Shown: piece by piece, positions 7,602-13,822 of the stretch
How the letters are laid out: every line of letters starts with the position of its first letter
Numbering within the stretch: position 1 is the first letter of the stretch
From: Lachnospiraceae bacterium UBA7050
Lineage (GTDB): Bacteria; Bacillota; Clostridia; Lachnospirales; Lachnospiraceae
Assembly (NCBI GenBank): GCA_002493905.1
Contig: DLAJ01000016.1
Coordinates: 1 to 15,781 of the forward strand
Length of the DNA: 15,781 nucleotides
Reading direction: 5' to 3'
Program-made: the position numbers and the translations under genes
Notes under the pieces: model-generated
The model's database searches: none
The model's input: the letters and a program-made list of their open reading frames with translations, nothing else
What the model was told of the DNA's origin: nothing

Positions 7602-8777
7602 TCAGTTTTTCCAAAACAGTTCCAATCGTTTGTCTGCTTCTGCTTCACTCAATCCGGCTTCCGTAAGCAGCTTCTGCTTTACAGACTCCCTGCTCATCCC
7701 CTGTTCCTGACAGGTACTGATCAAAATATGGCATAAAGCAGATTTCTCCTGTTCTGCTTCCTCTGCCTTCTTCTCGGCTTCCTCTGCCCTCCGTCTCTGC
7801 TCGGCTGTGTTGCGGCGCTCTAACTGAATATCCATCTTTTCCATATTCTCCCATAAATATCCCATGTTGCCACCCTCCACTTTCTTTACAAAATCCGTCG
7901 TCTCCTCCGACGTCAGATTCAGCCGGCTGCATAAGCTCCTCACTGCCGCCGCGATGATCTCCGCTGCATCCACCGGCACGCGCTGCATGATTCCATTGAG
8001 CCGTTTTGGTGAAATATCCTTTATTTCCTCAAAGTCCTTTGCCTTTTGGATCTTATTTAGCAGCATCAGCAGGGAAATCGCATCCTCTTTTGACAGCAGT
8101 TCCGCATTACTGTAATCCTGCGCCCTCACAAGCCGATAGGTGAAATCCGGTATATACGCAGTAAACAAATCTCCAAACAGAATCCGCTCCTTCAAACTTC
8201 TTGCGGCTGTCCATTCCCCGCTTCCCTCATAGTAGACAATCGGGTAAATCGGCGGATAGCGGAAGGCTTTTTGTTTGTTCCTCCGCGCCCTCCGAAAAGT
8301 CTTCTCTCCCTCTTTTTCCCCTGACGCTTCCGGATGCCCTTCTGTCTCTGCCCTGTTTCCTTCTTCCCTCAGTTCTTGTGCCGCTTCGTTCTCCCATATG
8401 CAGACCATATATTTGAGGATCTGCATGGTCACATCATAATCGACGCTGCTTTTATGTTCGATCAGGGAAAGAATATAGATATCCTGCGTCTCTCCGTCTG
8501 CCTGTCCCCGTACATGAACCTTCTTTACCGTGTCTGACTGGAGCTCCACTTCCCGGAACAGGTGATAACGCTCTGTGACATCCTCAATGTCCTCCGGCTG
8601 CACGTTAGCAAACATCGGCAGTCCCGAGTAATCCCTTAAAAACTGTGCGCAGAGCGTATGATTTCCAAAAATGCGTTTGCTGCTTACGTCTGCTTCCTGA
8701 TTTCTGCGCATTTCACAATTGGCTGTCTTCTTTGACGGCTCAGGCGCAGACTTCTTCTGTCCTTTTTTGTACTTCAT
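7602..8777 (-). CDS. Rpn-family recombination-promoting nuclease / putative transposase (PD-(D/E)XK)
   Basis: Protein of 391 residues of the RpnA-like, YhgA/transposase_31 group, DNA endonucleases implicated in RecA-independent recombination in E. coli. The nuclease core lies around 70-130: D82 in LQSDTVKKV, then LIEHKSS with E107 and K109 as the PD-(D/E)XK pair, and the conserved QILKYMVCIWE. The block PPIYPIVYYEG (175-185) follows, typical of the family. Residues about 130-172 are a charged, low-complexity insertion between these blocks. Residues 318-346 form a Glu/Arg/Ala-rich coiled coil, followed by a helical tail. The ATG at 8777 has GGAGG 5 nt upstream, but that site is folded into a strong hairpin (8778-8808). 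Convergent to the kinase gene and probably monocistronic. Confidence 0.85.
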   Translation of the reverse strand: MKYKKGQKKSAPEPSKKTANCEMRRNQEADVSSKRIFGNHTLCAQFLRDYSGLPMFANVQPEDIEDVTERYHLFREVELQSDTVKKVHVRGQADGETQDIYILSLIEHKSSVDYDVTMQILKYMVCIWENEAAQELREEGNRAETEGHPEASGEKEGEKTFRRARRNKQKAFRYPPIYPIVYYEGSGEWTAARSLKERILFGDLFTAYIPDFTYRLVRAQDYSNAELLSKEDAISLLMLLNKIQKAKDFEEIKDISPKRLNGIMQRVPVDAAEIIAAAVRSLCSRLNLTSEETTDFVKKVEGGNMGYLWENMEKMDIQLERRNTAEQRRRAEEAEKKAEEAEQEKSALCHILISTCQEQGMSRESVKQKLLTEAGLSEAEADKRLELFWKN

Positions 8778-8808
8778 GTTTTCCTCCCGTTCCGTACAGG
8801 AGAAAAAC
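8778..8808 (-). promoter_or_regulatory. hairpin sequestering the Rpn ribosome-binding site
   Basis: On the minus strand GTTTTTCTCCTGT (8808-8796), loop ACGGA (8795-8791), ACGGGAGGAAAAC (8790-8778) pair along all 13 positions with two G-U wobbles. The 3' arm contains the whole Shine-Dalgarno and ends at the base before the ATG. Such fold-back structures keep translation of transposase genes low in several insertion sequences. Confidence 0.7.
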
Positions 8809-8880
8809 GATTCCGCTTTCCGCCCGTACTTTGTTTTCTTCGTTTGTTGAATTTGTTTGGCGAAAAGCCTGAAATGTGCA

Positions 8881-8903
8881 CTTTGATACTTAGAATTTCA
8901 AAG
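8881..8903. repeat. short inverted repeat upstream of the Rpn gene
   Basis: CTTTGA (8881-8886) and TCAAAG (8898-8903) are separated by 11 bp, about 100 bp before the Rpn start. This is an operator-like spacing, but no convincing -10/-35 pair could be placed near it. Confidence 0.3.
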
Positions 8904-8953
8904 ATAGGGGAACTCCCATGAAATGTATCTTTTGTGCGAAATGAATTTCTTAT

Positions 8954-8997
8954 AAAAAACTATAGCATCTGCCGCAGGCATACGCAAGCAGTTTTTT
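8954..8997. terminator. bidirectional terminator-like inverted repeat
   Basis: AAAAAACT (8954-8961) pairs with AGTTTTTT (8990-8997); inside it TGCC/GGCA makes a small hairpin with loop GCA. Both strands therefore have a stem ending in a six-T run. The stem is interrupted by an internal loop. It would insulate the Rpn gene from the toxin-antitoxin locus. Confidence 0.45.
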
Positions 8998-9062
8998 CCC
9001 AAAAATACCAGTTACTCCCAAGAATTATACTTTGTTCCGGGTCCATACTTATAATACGGTGA

Positions 9063-9087
9063 AAAAGAATCACAAAGGGATTCTTTT
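9063..9087 (-). terminator. terminator of the antitoxin transcript
   Basis: A perfect 9-bp stem, AAAAGAATC (9063-9071) with GATTCTTTT (9079-9087), has a 7-nt loop. On the minus strand it ends in a five-T run. It lies about 60 bp downstream of the toxin remnant stop, in the right place and orientation to end that operon. Confidence 0.55.
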
Positions 9088-9148
9088 AATTCAATTTCTT
9101 ATGATACTTTTCTCATATGAATAGTCTAACTTCGGGTATTCAGCTAAT

Positions 9149-9238
9149 TCAGAACAAATCACTGTGACTTCCGGTTCTTGCCAGGTACAAAATCAAATCT
9201 TTCCGAAACTTGGTCGTTGGTCTTATTTTATAATTCAA
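9149..9238 (-). pseudogene. yafQ: internally deleted yafQ-type toxin remnant
   Basis: A 29-codon frame starts with TTG overlapping the antitoxin stop by 4 nt (TTGA) and ends at TGA. Its first part, NYKIRPTTKFRKDL, looks like the start of a YafQ-type mRNA interferase. Its second part, ILYLARTGSHSDLF, is the recognisable YafQ C-terminus. About 60 residues that normally lie between them are missing, and the join keeps the frame. YafQ toxins are about 90 residues long; the catalytic histidines and acidic residue of the central part are gone and only the C-terminal His remains. It should be inactive. The sequence shows the two ends directly; loss by recombination between short repeats is inferred. 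Confidence 0.75.
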
Positions 9239-9510
9239 TGTAACAGTTCCTCCATCATTTCATCCACATCCGTATAGGTTTTCCCCAAAGAAGAATCCTG
9301 CTTCATTCGTTTGACCTCTTCTATCGCTTCTATCGTTTCCTTATTTGGAACTTCTCTTGATATTTCAAACGGAATCCTTTGCTCTCTGACTGCCTGCTTT
9401 GCCGCCAGCGTAAAAAAAGTCGTCATATCCATGCCAAGATCAGACATTAATTCCTGCAGCTGCGCTTTGATGTGCGCATCCATCCTCATTGTTATATTGG
9501 TTGTCGCCAT
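9235..9510 (-). CDS. dinJ: RelB/DinJ-family antitoxin, orphaned
   Basis: Antitoxin of 91 residues. The N-terminal ribbon-helix-helix part (about 4-50) reads TTNITMRMDAHIKAQLQELM, followed by GMDMTTFFTLAAKQAV, the usual DinJ/RelB dimer and DNA-binding fold. The charged C-terminal half would bind and neutralise a YafQ/RelE-type toxin. AAGGAGG (9521-9527) lies 10 nt upstream. Its toxin gene, expected immediately downstream, is reduced to a 29-codon in-frame deletion remnant, so this antitoxin has no intact partner here. It may still repress its own promoter or neutralise a related toxin elsewhere in the genome. Confidence 0.88.
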   Translation of the reverse strand: MATTNITMRMDAHIKAQLQELMSDLGMDMTTFFTLAAKQAVREQRIPFEISREVPNKETIEAIEEVKRMKQDSSLGKTYTDVDEMMEELLH

Positions 9511-9535
9511 AATACCGATACCTCCTTTTTTCTAT

Positions 9536-9569
9536 ATCATATTCCAGCGCATGTACGTTGTCGATACAT
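9536..9569 (-). promoter_or_regulatory. antitoxin promoter with overlapping operator
   Basis: On the minus strand TCGACA (9564-9559), a 17-bp spacer and TATGAT (9541-9536) form a good sigma-A promoter just upstream of the ribosome site. An inverted repeat ATGTA (9551-9555) / TACAT (9565-9569) overlaps the -35, the kind of place where DinJ-type antitoxins autoregulate. Confidence 0.6.
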
Positions 9570-9666
9570 TGCACACCATTTTACTTTTTCGAGCTATCAC
9601 CATCATTCAGTACTGCAATTCAAGGTTACAAACAGATTCCATAACCTCATTTTTACCAAAAATACA

Positions 9667-9690
9667 GCGGGACAGCCAAAGCTGTCCCGC
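9667..9690 (-). terminator. intrinsic terminator of the ABC exporter operon
   Basis: A perfect 10-bp stem, GCGGGACAGC (9667-9676) with GCTGTCCCGC (9681-9690), has a 4-nt loop. It lies 22 bp after the exporter stop; on the minus strand it runs into TGTATTTTT. The stretch between this and the antitoxin promoter (9570-9666) shows no other feature. Confidence 0.8.
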
Positions 9691-9712
9691 CGCTATATAT
9701 CCTGCTGTCCGC

Positions 9713-11482
9713 CTACCGCAGCGACGCCATATACAGGTTATAATACGCACCCTTCTTCGCAATCAGCTCCGATGCGCTTCCTTCCTCAATGATGCGCCCG
9801 TCGTCAATGACGAAAATGCGGTCCGCCTTTTTGATCGTCGATAAGCGGTGCGCGATCACAAAGCTCGTTCTTCCCGAAAGCAGATGCTCAATGCCCTGCT
9901 GTACCAGCACTTCGGTCTGCGTATCAATACTGGAAGTCGCCTCGTCCAAAATCAGAATCTTCGGCATTGACACCATCGTGCGCGCGAACGCAAGCAGCTG
10001 GCGCTGTCCAATGGACAGACCGCCTCCGCGCTCGGAAAGCTCCGTGTCATAGCCCTTAGGCAGACGCATAATAAATTCATGCGCATTGACCGCCTTTGCC
10101 GCCGCCTCGATCTCCTCGTCCGTCGCGTCGAGCTTTCCATAACGGATATTCTCTTTGATCGTCCCCGAAAATAAGAACTGATCCTGCGTCATGATGCCCA
10201 TCTGCTTACGCAGGCTTTCAATCGACACAGTTTTGATATCCTGCCCGTCAATACGGACAATGCCGTCCTGCACATCGTAAAAACGGCTGATCAGGTTGAC
10301 GATCGTGGTCTTTCCTGCTCCGGTCGGACCCACAAGCGCAATCGTCTCACCCGGCTTAATATGAAAACTCACATCATCAAGCACCTTATGCTCCCCGTCA
10401 TAGGAAAACGAAACATGTTCAAAATCGACCGTTCCTTTGATTTCCCCGATCTCATGCACGCCTTCGGCGTCCGTAATTTCCGGCTCGGTGTCAAGCACCT
10501 CAAAGATACGCTCGGCGCCCGCAATATTCGTCACGATCTGATTATAAAAACTGCTTAAATTGTTGATCGGCTGCCAGAACATATTAATATAGGTTCCAAA
10601 TGCAAGGAACGTACCGAGCGTCACCTTATCCACGCCCAGAATCACGATGCCGGTAAAGTACAGGCAGATACAGCCAAGCCCCCACGTAAAATCAATGACC
10701 GAGCCGAACGCATCGCTGATGCGCACTGCGCTCTTAAAGGAATTGCGGTGTTCATTCACCAGCCCGTCAAACGTCCGCTCCGTCTCTTCCTCCGCTGTAA
10801 AACTCTGTATGATGCGCATACCCGACATATCCTCATGAATGAACGCGTTTAAGTTCGAGGACTTCTTGCGGAACGCCTGCCAGCGCGGGTGCGCTTTTAA
10901 CTCGATCAGTACCGTCCCGACCGCCATAAATGGCGTGCTTAATAATGATGCCGCCGCGAGCAGCGGATTTTTGGCAAACATGATCACGACAACTGCAATG
11001 ACCGTCAAAAAATCAGGGATCAGCGTCGTCACGCAGTTGTTAAGCACATCCTTTAAGGAATTAATATCCCCGATAATCCTGCTCAATATTTTTCCGGTCG
11101 GTCTGGAATCAAAAAACTTAAAATCCAGCGTCTGGATATGGGTGTACAGCTCCTGTCGGATCGTCAGCAAAATCTTGTTACACACTTTCGCCATAATATA
11201 CATCCGGAGCTTGACGGCAAACACAACCAGTACGTTGACTGCAAGCGCCGCGATCATCAGCTTTACCAGTCCTGTATCATCGTTTCCGCGGATATGCGTG
11301 TCTATCGCACGCTCCATAATCAGCGGATTAATCAATGAAACCGCCACGCAGTAACCCATCAGCAGCAATACGCCGATGATCTGCAGTTTATATTGAAATA
11401 AATACCGGAACAGGCGTGCAAGCGTCTCGCGCTTGCTTTTTTCCACGCTCTGTTCGTCGCTTTTATAAGAATTGACCGCCAT
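9713..11482 (-). CDS. heterodimeric ABC exporter, canonical half (BmrD/YheH-like)
   Basis: Half-transporter of 589 residues: a six-helix type I exporter domain (about 25-320) and a nucleotide-binding domain. Walker A GPTGAGKT (385-392), Q433 in MTQDQ, Walker B ILILDE with catalytic E514, and switch H544 in IAHRLS are intact. The signature is LSIGQ (489-493) instead of LSGGQ. In heterodimeric exporters such as TM287/288 and BmrCD, the partner with the Glu carries the altered signature, so the pair has one active and one degenerate ATP site; both sequences here fit. The ATG at 11482 begins 2 nt after the stop of the previous gene, with GGAGG inside that gene's end, so translation is coupled. 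Likely substrates are drugs or amphiphilic peptides; this is inferred from family. Confidence 0.93.
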   Translation of the reverse strand: MAVNSYKSDEQSVEKSKRETLARLFRYLFQYKLQIIGVLLLMGYCVAVSLINPLIMERAIDTHIRGNDDTGLVKLMIAALAVNVLVVFAVKLRMYIMAKVCNKILLTIRQELYTHIQTLDFKFFDSRPTGKILSRIIGDINSLKDVLNNCVTTLIPDFLTVIAVVVIMFAKNPLLAAASLLSTPFMAVGTVLIELKAHPRWQAFRKKSSNLNAFIHEDMSGMRIIQSFTAEEETERTFDGLVNEHRNSFKSAVRISDAFGSVIDFTWGLGCICLYFTGIVILGVDKVTLGTFLAFGTYINMFWQPINNLSSFYNQIVTNIAGAERIFEVLDTEPEITDAEGVHEIGEIKGTVDFEHVSFSYDGEHKVLDDVSFHIKPGETIALVGPTGAGKTTIVNLISRFYDVQDGIVRIDGQDIKTVSIESLRKQMGIMTQDQFLFSGTIKENIRYGKLDATDEEIEAAAKAVNAHEFIMRLPKGYDTELSERGGGLSIGQRQLLAFARTMVSMPKILILDEATSSIDTQTEVLVQQGIEHLLSGRTSFVIAHRLSTIKKADRIFVIDDGRIIEEGSASELIAKKGAYYNLYMASLR

Positions 11483-11484
11483 GC

Positions 11485-13224
11485 TTACGCCTCCTCTCCC
11501 GCGTCTTCCGGCAGCGCTTCATGCTGCACGCAGTAGGTCCCATAGTAAAGTCCCTTTTTCTGAAGCAGCTCGTCATGCGTGCCGCGCTCCGCGATCGCGC
11601 CGTCCTTCATTACCAGAATCATATCCGCCTCGCGCACAGCGCTGATACGGTGCGCAATGATCAGCTTGGTCGTATCCGGAAGGTTTAACAGCGTCTGCTC
11701 GATCGCGCGCTCCGTCTCGGTATCAAGCGCCGACGTGGAATCGTCCAACACCAGAATCGGTTCTTTTTTGGCAAGCGCACGCGCAATGCTGATGCGCTGC
11801 TTCTGTCCGCCCGATAAACCGACGCCGCGCTCGCCGATGACCGTCTCATACTGATCGTCCATGCGCTCGATAAAGCCGCCCGCCTGCGCGTCATGCGACG
11901 CTTTCCGGATCGTCTCATAATCCGTCAGGTCATGTTTGCCGAGACGCACGTTCTCACTGATCGTATCGGAAAATAGAAAGACGTCCTGCATGACGATCGA
12001 AATATTGCTGCGAAGCTGTTTTAAGGTTAAATCCCTGACATCCACACCATCCACGCGCACGCATCCGTCCGTTGCATCGTAAAGCCTCTGCAGCAGATAT
12101 ACGATCGAACTCTTTCCCGCTCCGGTTGCTCCCATAATACCGATTGTCTGCCCTGCCTCGACCGTAAATGTAATATCTTTCAAAATCTCATATCCATCCG
12201 CTTTATGGAACGATACATGGTCAAATTCAATCTTTCCACGGACCTGATCGAGTACAATCGGCTGTTCTTTTTCCACAATGACCGGCTTCTCCGCGCAGAG
12301 CTTCCGCAGCTTGCGGTTCGATGCAAACGCCGAAGAAATACTGTTTGTCAGCCAGCCGAGCATTTCCATCGGCCATACAATGTTATTGGAATACTGCACA
12401 AACGCACTCAGCTCTCCGAGCGAAAAGCCCGAATAAATGACCTCATAACCGCCCATCAGTATCGTCACAAGCGGCAGTACCTTTGCGATCACGCTAAAAT
12501 ACGGATAATAGCGCACAAACACTTTCGACTGCTTCATATTCAGCTCGTAATAGCGGTTATTATGCTTTAAGAATTTTCCGATCTCATGCTTTTCCCTCGC
12601 AAACGCCTTCACGGTACGCACGCCCGCCAGGTTTTCCTCTGCAACCGTATTTAATGCCGCGTTTTCCTCGCTGATCTCCTCATAGACAACGTCCAGCTTT
12701 TTCTCCATGACAACCGCAATACAGCCGCATGCGATCATCGAAACAGTCGGGACAATTGCGAGTTTCCAGTTCAGGTGATACATGCAGAACAGCACGATCC
12801 CCGTATGTAAAGCGACTTCTGTGATCAGCATGCCGACATAGGATGCGCCGTCCCAGATACGGTCCACATCGTCCTTGACACGCGCCATCAGCTCGCCGGT
12901 TCCGGTGCGGTCAAAAAATTCCGCGCTCAAGCCCTGCACATGGGAAAACACATCCCTCCTGACTTCCAGCGCCACCTTGGAGCCGGTCAGATCGCAGAGA
13001 TATTCTTTCGCATATTGAAACACACATCTGCCGATACCGATGCCCAGAAACGCCAACAGCAGATATTTTAATTTTGCCATATTGCCGCCGACAATGACAT
13101 CATCCACGATGTGCTGCGTGACGACCGGGGAAAGCAGGTCCAAAACCACCGACGCCGTAAGTGATATGGCTGCAACAAGGTATGGCCACTTGTGTTTCCA
13201 TAAATACATTCTTAACTTCTGCAT
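11485..13224 (-). CDS. heterodimeric ABC exporter, degenerate-site half (BmrC/YheI-like)
   Basis: Half-transporter of 579 residues: membrane domain (about 12-305) followed by an ATPase domain. Walker A GATGAGKSS (365-373), Q413, signature LSGGQ (470-474) and H525 are canonical. Walker B reads LVLDDSTSALD, with Asp (495) where the catalytic Glu is expected; this marks the degenerate-site subunit of BmrC/LmrC/TM287 type. The ATG at 13224 has AGGAG 11 nt upstream and begins a family-like N-terminus (MQKLRMYLWK). An in-frame ATG at 13377 is rejected because its extension is encoded by the terminator hairpin and leader. It is first in a two-gene operon and lies behind a long attenuator-like leader. 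Confidence 0.93.
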   Translation of the reverse strand: MQKLRMYLWKHKWPYLVAAISLTASVVLDLLSPVVTQHIVDDVIVGGNMAKLKYLLLAFLGIGIGRCVFQYAKEYLCDLTGSKVALEVRRDVFSHVQGLSAEFFDRTGTGELMARVKDDVDRIWDGASYVGMLITEVALHTGIVLFCMYHLNWKLAIVPTVSMIACGCIAVVMEKKLDVVYEEISEENAALNTVAEENLAGVRTVKAFAREKHEIGKFLKHNNRYYELNMKQSKVFVRYYPYFSVIAKVLPLVTILMGGYEVIYSGFSLGELSAFVQYSNNIVWPMEMLGWLTNSISSAFASNRKLRKLCAEKPVIVEKEQPIVLDQVRGKIEFDHVSFHKADGYEILKDITFTVEAGQTIGIMGATGAGKSSIVYLLQRLYDATDGCVRVDGVDVRDLTLKQLRSNISIVMQDVFLFSDTISENVRLGKHDLTDYETIRKASHDAQAGGFIERMDDQYETVIGERGVGLSGGQKQRISIARALAKKEPILVLDDSTSALDTETERAIEQTLLNLPDTTKLIIAHRISAVREADMILVMKDGAIAERGTHDELLQKKGLYYGTYCVQHEALPEDAGEEA

Positions 13225-13331
13225 GACAAATGCTGCTCCTTTCAAGTTTCCCAGCCGCCGGAAAGAGTTTGTGCCCAGCAAATTCTTTCGAAAAATTCCC
13301 TTAGGGGACGCTTCCGGGACTGCAAAATTTC

Positions 13332-13496
13332 CTATAGATAAAAAAAGAATACCGCCGTATGCGATATTCTTCTCCATTCCTTTTCTATCGCGCGACCGGC
13401 TCTTATCATGGCTTTCGGAAATTTCCGGCAGCCGGCATCAATCCCGCTGCTCCTGTCTCCTGCTGCCAAATATAAAAACAGACTCTGATAATCCAT
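13332..13496 (-). CDS. 54-residue leader peptide overlapping the attenuator (BmrB-like role)
   Basis: A 54-codon ORF upstream of the exporter operon, beginning MDYQSLFLYLAAGD and ending HTAVFFFYL. The purine-rich site GGAGAAGG (13508-13515) lies about 11 nt upstream. Its last codons are the intrinsic terminator: the hairpin encodes about ISHTAVF, the T-tract encodes the following Phe codons, and the TAG stop comes 6 nt after the T-tract. The ATG is the loop of an 8-bp hairpin (13486-13504). I do not recognise the peptide itself. Position and overlap match the translated attenuator bmrB in front of bmrCD in B. subtilis, where antibiotic-stalled ribosomes allow read-through. Function here is inferred from layout. 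Confidence 0.6.
   Translation of the reverse strand: MDYQSLFLYLAAGDRSSGIDAGCRKFPKAMIRAGRAIEKEWRRISHTAVFFFYL
13340..13369 (-). terminator. intrinsic terminator inside the exporter leader (attenuator)
   Basis: On the minus strand GAATATCGC (13369-13361), loop ATACG, GCGGTATTC (13355-13347) form a 9-bp stem with one T-G wobble, followed at once by seven Ts (13346-13340). It lies 115 nt before the exporter start and about 400 nt after the promoter. No second promoter is evident between it and the gene, so full-length mRNA must read through it. Confidence 0.75.
13361..13391 (-). promoter_or_regulatory. candidate antiterminator pairings
   Basis: Two upstream segments compete with the terminator. 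GCGATA (13391-13386) can pair with TATCGC (13366-13361), the terminator's 5' arm. GATAGAAAAGGAAT (13389-13376) can pair with ATTCTTTTTTTATC (13350-13337), the 3' arm plus T-tract, in 14 pairs with two G-U wobbles. The second is partly helped by a purine run facing a T-run. Neither has been folded computationally. Confidence 0.45.
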
Positions 13497-13599
13497 GATT
13501 ACCAAAGCCTTCTCCGATTCGCGCCCTCATGCATCCACATGCATGAATCATGGAATGACACAAAGTCTCCCTGTCATTCCAGCCGCGCCGTATGTCTGA

Positions 13600-13698
13600 T
13601 CAGATCGTTTGGGCGGAGGTAATCATGTTCCTGCCATATTTCGTAAAATGATTAAAATGCGCTGAAACGTTCCCGTTTCCTGTCACAGTTCGAAACAT
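13600..13698 (-). CDS. 32-residue upstream ORF in the exporter leader
   Basis: The first ORF of the leader, 32 residues (starting MFRTVTGNGNVSAHF, ending ITSAQTI). It has the strongest ribosome site of the operon, AAGGAGG, only a few bases before the ATG. Codons 26-28 carry the exact complement of that site. It ends 20 nt before the next hairpin. No family was recognised, so it may be a leader peptide whose translation sets the folding of the downstream RNA. The good Shine-Dalgarno and promoter support expression; the peptide itself may have no separate function. Confidence 0.5.
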   Translation of the reverse strand: MFRTVTGNGNVSAHFNHFTKYGRNMITSAQTI

Positions 13699-13710
13699 AC
13701 GGTTACCTCC
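13615..13710 (-). promoter_or_regulatory. Shine-Dalgarno / anti-Shine-Dalgarno pair of the first leader ORF
   Basis: GGAGGTAA (13710-13703) pairs perfectly with TTACCTCC (13622-13615), inside the ORF it controls. A second block pairs the ATGTT of the start (13698-13694) with AACAT (13629-13625). Thirteen pairs in two blocks would hide both ribosome site and start codon once the ORF has been transcribed and if it is not being translated. Confidence 0.6.
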
Positions 13711-13778
13711 TTCCTGTCTGTGCAGCCATACCCGATTGTATGAGCCGTTATCCGCGTTTCAAAACAGATACTATCCCT

Positions 13779-13806
13779 ATTCTAATATGATTTGTTTATT
13801 TGTCAA
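13779..13806 (-). promoter_or_regulatory. promoter of the ABC exporter leader
   Basis: A perfect -35 TTGACA (13806-13801), 16-bp spacer and -10 TAGAAT (13784-13779) on the minus strand. Predicted start is near 13772, about 75 nt before the first leader ORF and 550 nt before the exporter. Confidence 0.7.
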
Positions 13807-13822
13807 CTCTTTTTTTGAAATT

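Larger units (their letters stand above)
13335..13772 (-). promoter_or_regulatory. structured leader RNA of the ABC exporter operon
   Basis: From the predicted start near 13772 to the terminator, the minus-strand RNA contains successive hairpins: GAAACG/CGTTTC with a GGAA tetraloop (13679-13664), a 9-bp stem GGAATGACA/TGTCATTCC (13580-13552), an 8-bp stem TCATGCAT/ATGCATGA with GTGG loop (13546-13527), an 8-bp stem around the second ORF's ATG (13504-13486), CCGGCT/AGCCGG enclosing the 12-bp palindrome at 13416-13427, and the terminator. Two short ORFs lie in it. No known riboswitch or T-box motif was recognised. The layout fits translation-dependent transcription attenuation. Confidence 0.6.

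Noticed and set aside
9050..9055. TATAAT on the plus strand between the Rpn and antitoxin genes
   Set aside because: No -35 at usual spacing and no plus-strand gene or leader follows.
9311..9844. 177-codon plus-strand frame across the antitoxin promoter and exporter end
   Set aside because: It crosses two terminators or promoters of minus-strand genes and has no coding character.
13225..13377. In-frame upstream ATG of the exporter BmrC-like half
   Set aside because: The extension is encoded by the terminator hairpin and leader and is unlike the family N-terminus; the ATG at 13224 has its own ribosome site.
13416..13427. 12-bp perfect palindrome CGGAAATTTCCG as a protein binding site
   Set aside because: It lies inside the 54-codon leader ORF and within a larger RNA stem, which explains it as well; not listed as an operator.
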